Source: Eukaryota sp. TZLM1-RC (lineage: Eukaryota; Metamonada: BaSk clade). From it: a DNA stretch of 64,000 bases. Within the stretch, counting starts at the first letter, position 1, and each line of letters starts with the position of its first letter. The notes beneath the pieces are model-generated. The model ran no database searches. It was not told the DNA's origin and saw nothing but the letters and a program-made list of their open reading frames with translations. Location of the stretch: the NCBI GenBank assembly GCA_040285825.1, contig JAUPSS010000004.1:3328550-3392549 (forward strand), read 5' to 3'. Shown here one piece after another: positions 10,268 to 22,150 of the stretch. Made by a program: the position numbers and the translations under genes.

Positions 10268-12300
10268 TTGAGTAATAAATCAGACTTAGGTAATGATTTT
10301 GGACATTCCACATTTAGACATAATTTAGATGAGTTGGGCTGTAGAATATGCCTGGAAGACATTAGGGACGAGGAACGCCTAGTCGTGCTACTCGAAAAAT
10401 ATAGAAATGTATTTAGTGGACTACCTCACCCGGATGGAATTGATTGTCAGCCGATTACCATTCCATTTTATGACGAGAGTAAGGTCGTCAAAAGGAAACC
10501 TTGAAGATTAAACCTAGAAAAACAATGGGTAGCCGAGGAAATCTTTAACGAATTGATCTGTAATGGATCTGCTGTGCCCGCAAAGTCTCAATTCAGTAGT
10601 CCCATCTGTCTTGTGATTTACCCTGCTCACAGGAAACCACGATTAACTGGCGATTCTAGTGGTATTGGTGAAGTAAATGATTTAACTAAACCTGTAGAGG
10701 CAAATTTGCCCAGGATTAGCGACATTTTAGAGTTTCTAAGTAAAGCTAATTATATAGCAACTCTAGATTTACCTAAGGCATTTTGGCAGCTCAAAATTGC
10801 AGAAGAGGATATTGATAAAACTACCGTATCAATTCCCGGGATGTCGATCAGTTTTTTATAGGGCTTGTTTTGGTTTGAAGAACGTTCCTGCAGTCTTTCA
10901 AAACATGATGATGGAAATTTTTGATTCCGAAGGTGTATTTAGATCTATCTATGATATTATAATAGTAGCTTCAACCTTGGATGAATTTCTATCAAGAGTA
11001 GGTAAGTTCCTAGAACGCGCCAAATGTTTTAGAGTTAACCTGGGCCTACCCAAGTGTAGCTTTACCACTTTCAAACACGAAATAAAAATTCTAGGTAGTA
11101 CTTTTGTAAACAAAACCCGTTATATTGACGAGACAAGGATTGAGGGACTGATCAACCTACCCAAACCCAGGACATTACCTGAAGTTAGGAGTTTTATAGG
11201 TTCGATCAATTATATACGTGATTGGTTGCCAAATTTGTCTGATTTGATAGAACCAATCAACAAATTAACCAGAAACAAACCACCAAAAATCAAGTGGACT
11301 TCTGATCATGACGAGGCCTTTGATAAGATTATAAGTCTTATTAAAGCGAATATCCCTCTAGAACTGCCCTCAGAAGACAAGCATATTTTAATAAGTGCTG
11401 ACGCGTCTGATGTGGCGGTAGGTGGAGTAATATGGCAAGAAGCTAACCCACCCAAAGATCCTACGACACCGCTAATTAGGAGAAAGGTTGTACCTATTGC
11501 CATCTTTAGCAGATTATTATCAAATTCACAGAAGAATTGGTATGTACTTCAAAAAAAGTTGTATGCAATTTTATTAATTCTCACTGCCAGTAGTTGAGAA
11601 AATTATTTAATTTCGAAGAAATTAACTATATTCACTGATCACAGAAACTTAGCATACCTTATATGAGCTCCTAAAAAGAACAGAATGGTGAAGAGGTGGC
11701 TACCAATATTGTCAGAATTCAATTTTGATGTAGTACACACTGCAGGCGAGGAGAATTACTGGGCAGACATGTTGTCTAGATTGGTTGATACCAAACCCAA
11801 AACCCCTCGAGTCCAACAAGTGATAAACTTGACACCTCACAGAGTTGAAGAACTATTACCCTATTTAAATTTATTAACTAGAGTTAATTTGTTAAGGGAT
11901 GATATTACTCAACCGTCCACAATTGAGCTACCCACGATCAATAGCTTATCTGCATTAAAAAAAGCAGTTGAGGATACTAAATTTGATCTATTTGATACTT
12001 GGATCTCAAAGATTAGGCAAGAACAACTTATAGATGTTGATTCAATACCCTGATTATAAAGATTACAAATATACTTCTGATATTCAATTGTATACCAACA
12101 ATCGTGGGAAGATTGTTATCCCAGATAGTTTAAAGAAGCAGGCTTTAACTATCATTCATTGACATGCAAATGTTGGCCATCCGAGTGTGACAACTAGCGT
12201 AAAGAAATTACTCAATAGTGATGACTTCTGGCCAGACATGCGCAAAGACAAGATTAATCATATTTAGAGATGCCAGCATGTCAGAAGACGGCACATGTGC
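10268..12300 (+). mobile_element. Ty3/gypsy pol relic
   Basis: In order: an RT leader (LEKYRNVFSGLPHPDG), RT (TLDLPKAFWQLKIAEED, CFGLKNVPAVFQNMM), connection/RNase H (RSFIGSINYIRDWLP, HILISADASDVAVGGVIW, TDHRNLAYL), and an integrase HHCC-like part near 12160-12290 (HANVGHPSVT). The order is that of Ty3/gypsy pol. It is dead: a stop at 10502, a frameshift near 10855, a stop at 11595, a stop at 12051, and the RT catalytic box reads SIYDIIIVAS in place of the expected YxDD. No LTRs were found at either side. Confidence 0.85.
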
Positions 12301-12369
12301 CTAAAATTGTCATTGAACCATCTGGCTCTCTTTCTGTTACTGCCTTACCTTACAGCATCAGCTCATCAA

Positions 12370-13080
12370 ATATGAAATCTAAACTTAGCTAAGGCATTTT
12401 AGCAGCTCACAATTGCTAAAAAGGATATTGATAAAACTACCGTTTCAATTCCCAGGATGTCGTTAAGTTTCAAAACAGCTTGTTTTAGTTTAAAGAACGT
12501 TTCTGCTGTCTTTCAGACCATGATGATGAAAATGTTTATTTCCGAAGATGTATTTATATATATATCGATTACAATAGTAGCTGCAGATCTGGATAAATTT
12601 TTGCCCATATATATAAAACTAATACTATTTAAAAATTTTCACAAAATTGTAATTTATCTAAACTAATAGTTATTAATATATATAAATGTATGTACGGCTG
12701 TAGAACACGACAAATTGTTTTATAGTTAACCTTAAACTACCCAAGTGTACCTTTACCACATGCAAGCACAAATTGTAAATTCTAGATAGTATTTTTGTAG
12801 AAAAGCCCATTACATAAATGAACCTAAGATCAAGGGATTAATCAACCTACATCTAAGATTATTAATTACATTAAAGCAAATATCCCTCTAGAACTGCCCC
12901 CAGAAGCCAAGCATATTTTAATAAGTGCTGACGCGTCTGATGTGGTTGTTGGTGAAGTAATATAACACGAAGCTAACCCACTAAAAGATTTTGCGAGTCC
13001 GCTAATTAAGAAAAAGGCTGTACCTATTGCTTTCTTTAACAGAGTATCATCGACTTTACAAAAGAATTCGTGGCTCATTT
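12370..13080 (+). mobile_element. Second, older Ty3/gypsy RT fragment
   Basis: A diverged partial repeat of the upstream pol: DIDKTTVSIPRMSLS and NVSAVFQTMMMKMF near 12430-12540, then after AT-rich filler KHILISADASDVVVGEVI near 12910-12960. It matches 10760-11520 in order but has lost about half of the length. Probably an independent copy or a tandem partial duplicate. Confidence 0.7.
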
Positions 13081-14213
13081 TCTTTTGTTATATGCAACAA
13101 AAATCCCGTATTATTTTATTTATGCAAAATAACTTACTTTGATTCTAGTAAAATGTCGTGTGGAAGGAAAAATGACCACAAAGATAACTTAGAGACATAC
13201 ATATCGAAAGTTGCACAAATTACGGAAACACATTTAGCTGGAGAACCAAAATTTCCTAGCAACAATTCATCATAATGTGATATTAATTTAAATTTATCTT
13301 CAGAATGTGTCGCCATCAAATACAGTACAGCACATCTTTTTGGCAAAACATAATTGTGTTTTCAATTTTCAGAGGTGCTGTCCCCTCATTATCTTCTGCT
13401 TTAATATCTCTTGGACGTTTCTGTGAAGAAAAAACCTCCAATCAATTCTGTTTGGCTGATTTCAGATATAAAGATTAAGAATTTCAAGTTTGTTGTTTAG
13501 TTTTTCATTGGAATAAATTGATGTATTGAAACCATAGTTGAAGATTACGTCATGACGTCATGACAAAAGGCTGTTAATTGTAACATTTGAATAAATCTCT
13601 GTCAATTAAGTCCAGCATTGACAATTCAACTAAATTTAATTGACCATGACCCTCTATATTCCACCTGATTGTTGTTTGAAGAGGATACTTCTGTGGTTGG
13701 GGAGTTGTCTCCAACACACAAGCGAGTTAGGTAGATTAGGGATGATGGTAGATTAGTTCGCCTATAGGGCTTATGTATTGTAGACTTATTTCTATTAAAC
13801 AATAACTGTGATGTCTTCTAATCAGATATTGGCGAGTTGTTTGATCATAATTTCTAGTGGAGTAATATTGGTAATATACATGTCATGACGTCATGACAAA
13901 AGGCTGTTAATTGTAATCTTCACCTATGATTGAAACACAAAAATACAGAATTCATTAATTAAAATGATGTTGAACCTATCTTTTTGTTACTAATTAATTT
14001 ACTGATTCCGTCTGAAAAATATCTTTATCTCTTAGTTCAATAATTTAAAAATTAAGTTGAAAACATTTACAACTGAGTTACATTGAACGAAACTATAAAA
14101 GAAAGTAAAGTAAATAAACTAAAATAAAAATAAAATAAATAAATAAGGTGCTGTGTAGACATTTGAAAAAATTCATGTTGAAATATGAAAATAAATGGAA
14201 AAAACTAAAAAAC
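13081..14213. other. Gene-free stretch holding a small repeat element
   Basis: No supported ORF. The stretch 13460-13520 (TGTTGTTTAGTTTTTCATTG) is related to 32821-32890, a dispersed repeat. The 13524-13937 element is listed separately. Confidence 0.45.
13524..13937. repeat. 414-bp element with inverted ends and internal 35-bp direct repeats containing a 16-bp palindrome
   Basis: A 35-bp sequence occurs identically at 13549-13583 and 13882-13916. It starts with the perfect palindrome GTCATGACGTCATGAC, which contains the CRE-like TGACGTCA. The outer edges 13524-13548 and 13913-13937 are imperfect inverted repeats (about 20 of 25 positions, including a perfect TGAAGATTAC). This looks like a small non-autonomous transposon, but no clear target-site duplication was found. 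Confidence 0.65.
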
Positions 14214-17200
14214 CTAACGACGTCGCTTATGGGGTTTTGATCCACCGCCAACACGACGTGTGGAATCGTTCAAAAGACTATCAATGGATCTACAGACAGA
14301 GTTATTATTAGCATATTTGATCAATTCAGACCAAATGGACTCAGATTCCGATAATGCAGCAGTATTACCAACAACAAAGGAGAAATGTTTTGCTCTAGTT
14401 AAAATAACATTGACTCTTCGAACATCCTTCAAGAATCCAATATTCGTGGAACTTCTAACAGGTGATATGATGACAATATCGCTTTCAGTACCTTGAGCCC
14501 CGTCCCCAGTTACGACGTTCACACTGAATATGGATGACCTAAACTGCCGAGCCTTGGTATCAAGAAGCCGTTTTTGTCCCCTATATAAAGCCACAATTAA
14601 AACCGACATTTTAAATTCTTTAACATTGAAATCATTCAGCTTTTTAGTAAAATCATCATCCATTTTGCGAAGTAAATTGAAAATCTGCTCTGCTTCATTA
14701 GGATTACTAAAGGAATGTCCTCTTCCCAATGTCTCGCGCCCATTATTGGCAAGACACATAAATGGTCGATACTTTGGAAGTGAAGCAAAAATACGTTTCT
14801 TTTCAGGGTCTAGCTCATAGGCATGCTGAAGAGAACCATTGTAGAATTGAGTGTTGGGAAAGGAGATAATATCAGGATGGCAACGATATTGGGTAATCAG
14901 TTGTGTAAAACGTCCAGCATCTTGGTGAAGGGGAAGAATTCTTTCAAACATTGATTGTTCAAGAGCTTGAGCCTTGGAAATGACTGTAGCTGGAAGCTGG
15001 AGATGATCACCACAAAGCACAATACGAGACTTCTGCTTCTTTAGTAGCTTAAACGGCACCAAAGCAGCAATTTCAGTTGCCTGGGTTACCTCATCAATGA
15101 GCAATACATCAAAATGGTTTTCCAGAGTGTTGAAGACATCTCGTCCAGCACTCCCAAGGGTTGAGAAAACAAGCTTAAACTGCTTAAGAGACACACTTTT
15201 TGAATCAGTCGAGGTTGTAGAATCCAATATTGTATCAAGAGAATAATCGCGAAGATCAGCAGCAAGTTCTTGGGCGCTCACTCTGCACATAACACGGCTC
15301 AGAACTTCATGTTGTCCACATCTACGGAGAATTTCATCATTGGAGTGATTTGAGGGTGTGCACACCAGTACTTTATGCTGACCACGTATCAATAAACGGA
15401 TTAGTTCAACCAACGTTCGAGTTTTACCTTGTGTTAAACGAATGAAGCAACATACCTGTTCCCGGAGGTCCTTGAATTAGGTAAAATCCATCTTGTAGGG
15501 TGCAGACGTTTTTCAAACATCTCTGTTGAGTTTCATTTAGCGATAATGGTATATTTGGTATTAAAGTATCGAACGGAACAAAACGGCTAGGTATGCCTTG
15601 AATGAGTGACTTTTTAATAGCATCAGGCATCTCCAGCTTACGTAACGCCTCCCACTCACGCTGATTCGTTACAACACTACATAGCTTAAGTGCTCCACGC
15701 TTCCCAAAGTGAGCAAATTTTGATTTTGCTTCTCGCCGGAACATCAAACTGTACTTTCCACGAGCAACGTTCTCCACCACAGCCAACTCACAATCTCCTG
15801 GTTGGCAATAACTAGGGTCCTCCAAGAATTGCTGTAACACATTAATGTCCCCAATCATTAATAAATCATGTTTAGAAAGCTGCTGTGAATTATCCTCAGA
15901 ACCCAAAAACTGCTTCTCAGTGCCCTCAAGAGTGGAATTTAGAGCTGTTTCAGCCTCTATTGTGAAATGGTAAGACTTTTGTTTAATATTTGCAGTAGGA
16001 ATGTACAGCAAAATTCTATCAGAAATACCATCTTCTATATTAGACTGTATTTGAGTAAAGAGTTCCACTTCAATCAAAGGAGTGAAAAACTCTTGGTACT
16101 TCTGCAAGGATTCAAAAGAAGCAGCAGCAGGCTTCTTTTCATACTTCCACTTTGATTGAACTACATGAGCAGGTTGAGAGAAATCACTGGGTGGTAACGA
16201 AAACAACTTTTGGAATAATTGAAAGGGACTGGGGATTGAATGAGGTTTGATAGAAGGTCTAGCCTTAGTGAGACTAGGTAAAGTCTGGGGTCCTTTCAAC
16301 AAAGTGCGTGGTTCCTTTTGTGAAACAGAACTACTGGATGTGACCATTGAATGTCCTTTGATGGCGTTGATAGCTCGTGAGGTAAGATCAGGACTGGTGA
16401 TCTCTTTAATTGAACCACTTGTTTGAAACTCGGAGATATTATCCAAAACTCGCATGGTATTGTGAGCAATATGAATCCTGGCATTGTGACGAGCTGCATT
16501 AATCATTTGAAAAAACTTATCAAGATTTAAATCTTTCAAAGAAGGCAACATTTTTGGAATGAGTGTAACTAAGGGTTCACCAATCGAATTAGAAAATTGT
16601 GAGTTGCAGAACGCAGCAGACCCTAAATGAGTAAGAATGTTTCTTATAATTAATGAGAGGTGAGGATGGGCTGACTGCATATGTGTGATTTGGTCCACAA
16701 ATCTTCTTAAGAACTTGATGATTGAGAGATATGATGTAGGTGTTTTAAAAACATTACCACATAGAACGACATCAATAAAGCTGAGGGCTTTGATGATACA
16801 AATTTCAGAATTCCAAAACAATTTTGAACGACCAAAAAACTCATCAGATGTCCCACTTTCGCTTGATAGATCTATAAAAGACGACTCAGTAGGAAGACTT
16901 GCCTCCTCCAAGGAGGCTTCTTCTATGAGATTTAAAATAACAGAAAAAGACATTAAAACATTTTGAAGATCAATTACTTCAAGACTATGGTAATACGACA
17001 AGGCGGTGATGAGGTTAACAAAAATGGACGCAATTGGATTATCAGGAAGAGTAGCTGAGATCCGATTGAAAACTCCAAAAAGAGATTCACTGACATTTAA
17101 GCGCTCAAGGGTGGGAGTGAAAACACGATGAAACACCTTTGTGATGCTGTCAAGGTCTAAAACATTGGCCAAAGTGATCCAATAACAGCAGAATGATGAT

Positions 17201-18327
17201 AATGAAGCAATTTCTGTGTTAGTGAATGCTTCTTGTACAGATGCAAGATCGTTAGACACCACTGCATCAATAACCTGAGCTAGCTCTTTAGACTTTAACT
17301 CACAGATGGATTCAACCTTCGCAGCAACGCTCCTAATCAGCCTTTGATCCGGTGAAGGATTGACAAGAGCTGCAAGTGATCTATAGTAGAGAAACCCCGT
17401 AATGACATGTGCATAAATCTTGTACTTGTTCTTCTGCAGTATGTGATTAACAAAATCAGACCTAAAGAACCAAAACTCTCTCAGTTCTGGTACACCCAAC
17501 AGTATCTGGTTTCTGTAGAAAGATTTACTCAATGTGGAAAAAAAGTTTTGCAAAACATTGCTTATAGTTGGACCAAGGACTGCGTTTTCCTTTTTTCCAT
17601 ACAAGTTGCTTATACAAGACTCTAGAGTGGCAAACTGTTGCTCAAACGTGACAGCTGCGCATCTGAGAATCACATGAAACAAAATGCCTACTTTTTGAAT
17701 ATCTTGTGAGCTATACTTAGTTGTGGTGAGATGTAAATCAATAAATTTCTGAAAACTACTTGAAAACTCAGTCACATCCTTATTAATGAAAGAATAAACT
17801 ACAGAATTACCAGCACTAAGAACAGTATGTTGAGCATTATGATCTAGTTTAGCCCTCCAGACTGATTTGATTGAGTTGAAAAACGGCTTAAGAAATGAAT
17901 CAGCGGAAGGAACTGATAACAAATAAATCATGCTCAAAATAAAACAATGCGATGCAAACAAATCACTGGTGTCATCATCAGTGAGATAGTTTGCGAATAG
18001 AAGGAAGTGGTGTTGTATGTGTGATAGATCGGATATTAATCTACTATTGTCGATTTTTTTGGAGTATTGTCTTTCTAGTAGAGTGTACGCAAAAGAAAAA
18101 CATCTGTGGACAGTTTCTTCAGACGTGTGTTCATCCTTGGACCACTTCAAAGCGACTTGAAACAAAAATTCTATGGGAAGTGCAAATTTGGCCGATTCTG
18201 ACACTTTGGCCAAGCAATGTTGGAACTGCTGGGAAGAGTGGCGTGAAAGGAAATCCACCAACTTTGGGCTCGGAGCTTCTCCGGTGACGATATGATGTAA
18301 CTCTTCACATATAGAAGACGTACTCAT
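14214..18327 (-). CDS. Sen1/UPF1-like superfamily 1 RNA/DNA helicase, two exons
   Basis: About 1361 aa. The first ~900 residues are a helical region without recognised motifs, as in senataxin-type proteins. The helicase core follows: NETQQRCL (Q motif), Walker A GPPGTGKT (split by a 28-nt intron at 15428-15455), VLLIDEVTQATE (motif II), CGDHLQLPATV (III), ITQYRCHPDI (IV region), GDGAQGTESDIVI (V) and RVNVILTRAKHF (VI). The tail is basic (GGGSKPHKRRR). The start is the ATG at 18327. Sen1 relatives unwind RNA:DNA hybrids and help transcription termination; the N-terminal identity is not proven, so UPF1-like is the safe level. Confidence 0.85.
15428..15455 (-). other. 28-nt intron inside the helicase Walker A codons
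   Basis: Donor GTATGTTGC, branch-like TTTAAC, acceptor ACAAG on the minus strand. Splicing turns GPPGTG-stop into GPPGTGKTRTLVELIR, an unambiguous confirmation. Confidence 0.95.
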
Positions 18328-18716
18328 GGTGAACAAGGCCTACTGAGAATGTTGTTGGGCCTTAAATAATGAATGGTTCAAAGGTTTTGTGATGATCAAT
18401 ACTGTGAATTTCACTTATCATGCATTCCCCTGTGAAATTCACTCCTGTTTTCAACTCCCTCAGTGTCTACTCACAGGCTGTAAGAGACATGTAGCATCAT
18501 TTGACAAAGACAATCATGATCTTCATCAATGGGCTACCTCACTTAAATACACCTACTGCTTTCACAGAACAAAGCCTCGCGACTTGATGTATCTAAGTGG
18601 ATCTACCAAATGCTACTAGGGCATTTGTAGATCGGTCTCAAAAGTTTTTGTTTCTGTATGCTCAGGTTCCCCATTCATCTTCTCAACAGAGCATCTGGGC
18701 AAATGTATCTTTCCGG
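18328..18716. other. Gene-free stretch between helicase and Fanzor relic
   Basis: Promoter side of the helicase and 3' flank of the Fanzor relic. Small ORFs here have no recognisable content. If a guide (omega-like) RNA existed it would be expected around the Fanzor 3' end, but I cannot identify one. Confidence 0.4.
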
Positions 18717-20624
18717 TCACAATTCCACTTTCTTCTTAATTTGAATATTTTTTGCAGCGGAAATATCTCTGTCATATACTATTTGACACTCAGTACAAAT
18801 ACGCATCTGCCATGAGCCTGCTTGAATATTCTCGGCCATGCAACAACTTGACATTTTGCTTGTATTAAATTCACTGGTTGACAAGTGCTTCACGTCCTTT
18901 TGATAACACAACCATTTTCAGAAAGCCCTTGCTGATCCATATCGATTGACTTTTCGGCAATGAGAAGGGAAATTAGCAGAACCCACAGCAAGATAGAGTT
19001 TTTCAGGATGTCCAGCCAGCCTTTGAAATTTGTTGAGACTCTCTCTGAACCGTCTCTCTTTTCGTCTGCGGTTATCAAATTTAATTATTTTCCATTTCTG
19101 GCGATTACTTTCCAAATACACTTTCCTCCTAACCAAATTCCAATGGTTCAAATATTGGTTGAAATTTTGAACGGAATATTGGTTGGGAGAGTGTTTACTG
19201 GGTGAAGGTTTTGTCATGTATCTTCTGCCAGTTGGACAAGGGATAACTCCACATTGATTATCATTTAAGAAGTAACCACATAATCTTGATTGGCCAAGAT
19301 CAACGCCGATAAGGGGGCTTTCAGGTAAAATTTCGACTGGATGTCTACGTCTTCGACGGGGCATTTTTTTAGTACCCTTCAACTGTGTTTCTCTGGTTTT
19401 GTTGGCATTAGGGTCACTTTTCATTTCATTTTTTGATCTTCTTTTCTTTTTCGGTGGTTCATCCAGCTCATCTGTGTTTTCTGAGTCATTTTTACCTTCC
19501 AAGGTCAAAAGCAGTTCATTACCATTAGTTTTCAATAAAATTTTGTTAAATCTATTTTTCAAACTTTTTCTGTTGATATTGAATTTTTGGTAAGGACATT
19601 GTTTGAATATTCGTTTCAGACATGTATTTTTGATAAACTTTGTTTTGGAAGATGATCCTTCAATAATTGGAAATTTTTTCACAGAGTGAAAAATTTGTGA
19701 AGGTACCTCAATAAATTTAGAACCTTTATGAGAAGCTAAAGGTATTATTCTAAATTTCTTCCAGCAATGCATATGAGAAAAGAAAGTGAGTAAGTATTGT
19801 GAAATTTTAAAATTGAAGAGAAAAAGCTCACCAATTTTCTTTGATGAAAAAGTGATTTTATCATGTGAGGACAGTAGCGAGGCAGTGGTAGGAAATTTTT
19901 GGAGGAGATTCAAGATAAACCTACATGCATTCAATAAAAAAGTCTTTCTCTTGAATTATTCAAATTGAAATTGATGAGGTATTCAAGAACAGAATCAACT
20001 ACTACTTCCTCGGGTTGGGCTAGTGGTTCATCTGGCAAAAGTGAAAGAATATTATTTGCAAAGACATTTGTTTTATTCAGGGCTCTACAATGAGCACGAA
20101 TAAAGTTTTTTGTCCAGGATTGACAAATTTTGGGTAAACTTGTCTTCACGTTGGAGGCCAATTGACGAGCCTGACAAGCAAGGTAAGGAGAAAGCCCTTT
20201 TCTATTGATAAAATTACAGTTCTGGGACTGCAGCCAATCATTGAGGAAAAGATTGAATGAATTTCTGAGGCACTAAAGAATTTTCCCACACAGAAACAAG
20301 AGACCTGTCTTGTGGGCATTCAGGAAGAAATCCATTGTAAAAGATATGGAGTAATTGGCGTTGGCCTTTAGATGTGGAAGGCTTAGGAAAAGAACCAGTG
20401 GTGATGACGGTCATAAACAGAAACCATACATCCTGTTCCACTAAAGCTCTAGATGCCAACGGAAAATTTAGAAGAAAAGATTGAAGTAATAAAGAAGCTT
20501 CATGACAAATCTCGGTGACCACAGGAAGGTCAGTCCGAATTTGTTGCACCGCTGCAGGGGTCAGCAGCGAGTTAAGTGCACATGACCGAGTGAATACACG
20601 TGCCACAGAGTGGGTGTCTGACAT
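18717..20624 (-). pseudogene. Fanzor (eukaryotic TnpB-like RNA-guided nuclease), nearly full length but disrupted
   Basis: Reading 20624 to 18717: a helical N-terminal part (EICHEASLLLQSFLLNF, FLNDWLQSQNCNFINRKG) and a middle part (SLPKICQSWTKNFIRAH). Then comes the TnpB-like wedge KKFRIIPLASHKGSKFIEV, a long basic linker, RuvC-I PLIGVDLGQSRLCGYF (Asp present), a late motif AVGSANFPSHC, STSEFNTSKMSSCC (the Glu-TSK motif), and the zinc-finger/RuvC-III end RICTECQIVYDRDISAAKN with Asp intact. Breaks: a frame change near 20255-20290, one near 19940 beside a run of six A, and an in-frame TGA at 18918-18920. The last two pieces share one frame, so only the stop separates them. Fanzors are carried by eukaryotic transposons; TIRs were not found. 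Family call is from motifs, not alignment. Confidence 0.85.
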
Positions 20625-20990
20625 GTAGTGAGAATAAAGAGCTCATCTATCAAATTTTACACTTGTCACCCCATTTTCGACTTCTGGTTGCCTGTTCTGG
20701 GAGGTTTTTAACCCTCAACTTGGTTTTGGGAGGTTTTCACTATTCCCACACTTTCCCCTCACTTCATAAACTAGGTTCATAAATTAGGTATCCTTTGTAA
20801 AAGTTGCACTGGAGTAGTCAATGACATCCATATACGACCACCTACTACCATGCTTTCTATCTGAGTTCTCTGCTTGTTACATGAACTGCTTTTATCACAA
20901 GCCTCCCCTTCTTGCTCAATTTACAGACCACCGATCTTCGTTTATCAATATTACACTGAAGCACCTCCTCACCTCAGTAATCCGCTCTCT
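20625..20990. other. Gene-free stretch next to histone cluster 1
   Basis: No supported gene. A 75-aa plus-strand ORF at 20821-21048 looks slightly protein-like over its first 55 residues but runs into the H4-promoter relic, so it is not called. Confidence 0.4.
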
Positions 20991-20994
20991 TGAT

Positions 20995-21240
20995 CTGGAA
21001 ATTGTCTTGCCAAGATTAATTGTTGGGTTTCAGGGTTCTTCAACTTGATTGATGTAATGCACCATGTCATTAGGACAATTTCGTGTGCTGGAATGCAGGA
21101 AACGCATATTGTGGTTTTGCAATAATTGAAACGCTACTGTGATAAATGGACCACCACACGTACAAGCATGCTAGCAAGCATTTGAGTCATTATTTTGGGT
21201 ATTATATGTGAAACAAAAAAACAACTAAACCTAAATATAT
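20995..21240 (-). promoter_or_regulatory. Orphan H4 upstream region without an H4 gene
   Basis: The segment 20995-21025 is essentially identical to the sequence just upstream of H4-2 at 37163-37193, and 21025-21130 mirrors the flank between H3-2 and H4-1 at 24060-24180. No H4 coding sequence follows on the left side. This is therefore the leftover promoter of a lost H4 copy. Confidence 0.75.
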
Positions 21241-21250
21241 TCAAAAGTTG

Positions 21251-21266
21251 AGTATTGAAGAACACT
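21251..21266 (-). terminator. Histone 3' stem-loop of H3-1
   Basis: Minus strand AGTGTT-CTTC-AATACT: 6-bp stem (one G-U pair), 4-nt loop, 17 nt after the stop codon. Matches the SLBP-type histone mRNA 3' hairpin. Confidence 0.85.
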
Positions 21267-21283
21267 ACAACTATAAAGCACAA

Positions 21284-21691
21284 TTAAAAATCAGAACGAA
21301 TTCTCTTAGCCAAGGCCATATCCTTGGGCATAATGGTAACACGTTTAGCATGGATAGCACAGAGATTTGTGTCTTCAAACAAACCAACAAGGTAAGCTTC
21401 AGCAGCTTCTTGAAGTGCAGAGATACCAGAGGCTTGGAATCTCAACTCACCCTTAAATTCTTGGGCAATTTCTCTAACCAAACGTTGGAAGGGTAGCTTG
21501 CGGATCAAGAGTTCAGTAGACTTTTGGTACTTTCTGATTTCACGGAGAGCAACAGTACCAGGACGATAACGATGGGGTTTCTTGATACCACCAGTAGCGG
21601 GTGCAGCTTTGCGAGCAGCCTTGGTAGCCAAATGCTTTCTTGGAGTCTTGGTGGAGGTAGTCTTGCGAGAGGTTTGCTTAGTACGTGCCAT
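21284..21691 (-). CDS. Histone H3, copy 1
   Basis: 135 codons, single exon. The N-terminal tail [14 protein letters not shown] keeps K4, K9 and K14, K27 and K36 are kept, and the core [20 protein letters not shown] is canonical. Notable changes from animal H3: S10 is Thr, S28 is Ala, Q19 is His, G12-G13 are Ser-Thr, and the end is RIRSDF in place of GERA. The three H3 genes of the window encode the same protein. It is followed by a histone stem-loop and preceded by the shared H3 promoter block. Confidence 0.97.
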   Translation of the reverse strand: MARTKQTSRKTTSTKTPRKHLATKAARKAAPATGGIKKPHRYRPGTVALREIRKYQKSTELLIRKLPFQRLVREIAQEFKGELRFQASGISALQEAAEAYLVGLFEDTNLCAIHAKRVTIMPKDMALAKRIRSDF

Positions 21692-21726
21692 TAGTGTAGA
21701 TCAGGATTATTGTAAAAAGCATTGTA

Positions 21727-21777
21727 ATTGAGCAGAAATTCAGAGCAGGGAAAATGTCTTGCGAGAATCAATTGTCA
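21727..21777 (-). promoter_or_regulatory. Shared H3 promoter block, copy 1
   Basis: About 50 nt, beginning on the minus strand with TGACAATTGATTCT(T/C)GCAAG and ending near CTGCTCAAT, is nearly identical upstream of all three H3 genes, about 35 nt before the ATG. A TGACAAT...CTTGCAA core also occurs in the H2A/H2B promoters, so it is a candidate histone-coordinating element. Confidence 0.6.
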
Positions 21778-22122
21778 TTTGCTTTTGTTGGTTACTTTTT
21801 GGGGGTTTAATTGTTTGGACTGTTCTAGTCGGTCTTCTCAAGAGATGCACTTCGTTCTGGGACTACAAGGTTTCGATTAACCGACAGTAGGTCAATTTGT
21901 CACAGTCATCAGAATGATTGAAACATTGATGATATTTTACAACTCAATAACGTATTCCAAAAGCTTTGAGGCTGGGGGCAATAATGAATTCACTGTCGAA
22001 TCGCTTCTAGCTATTTTTTTCTTGATGTTTTCTATTTTTGTTGCAAGACCAAATAAAGAAATAGATACAGAAATCATAAACGTTAATGAAAAAACAGGAG
22101 AAAAAGTCAAATTTATTACCCA
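21778..22122. other. Intergenic between H3-1 and H2A-1
   Basis: 345 nt with the distal part of the H3-1 promoter and the H2A-1 downstream flank. A plus-strand ORF at 21914-22543 is the antisense shadow of H2A-1 and is not called. Confidence 0.5.
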
Positions 22123-22138
22123 AGTGTTGAAAAACACC
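22123..22138 (-). terminator. Histone 3' stem-loop of H2A-1
   Basis: Minus strand GGTGTT-TTTC-AACACT, 6-bp stem with TTTC loop, 12 nt after the stop. Confidence 0.9.
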
Positions 22139-22150
22139 ATAAAATACAAC

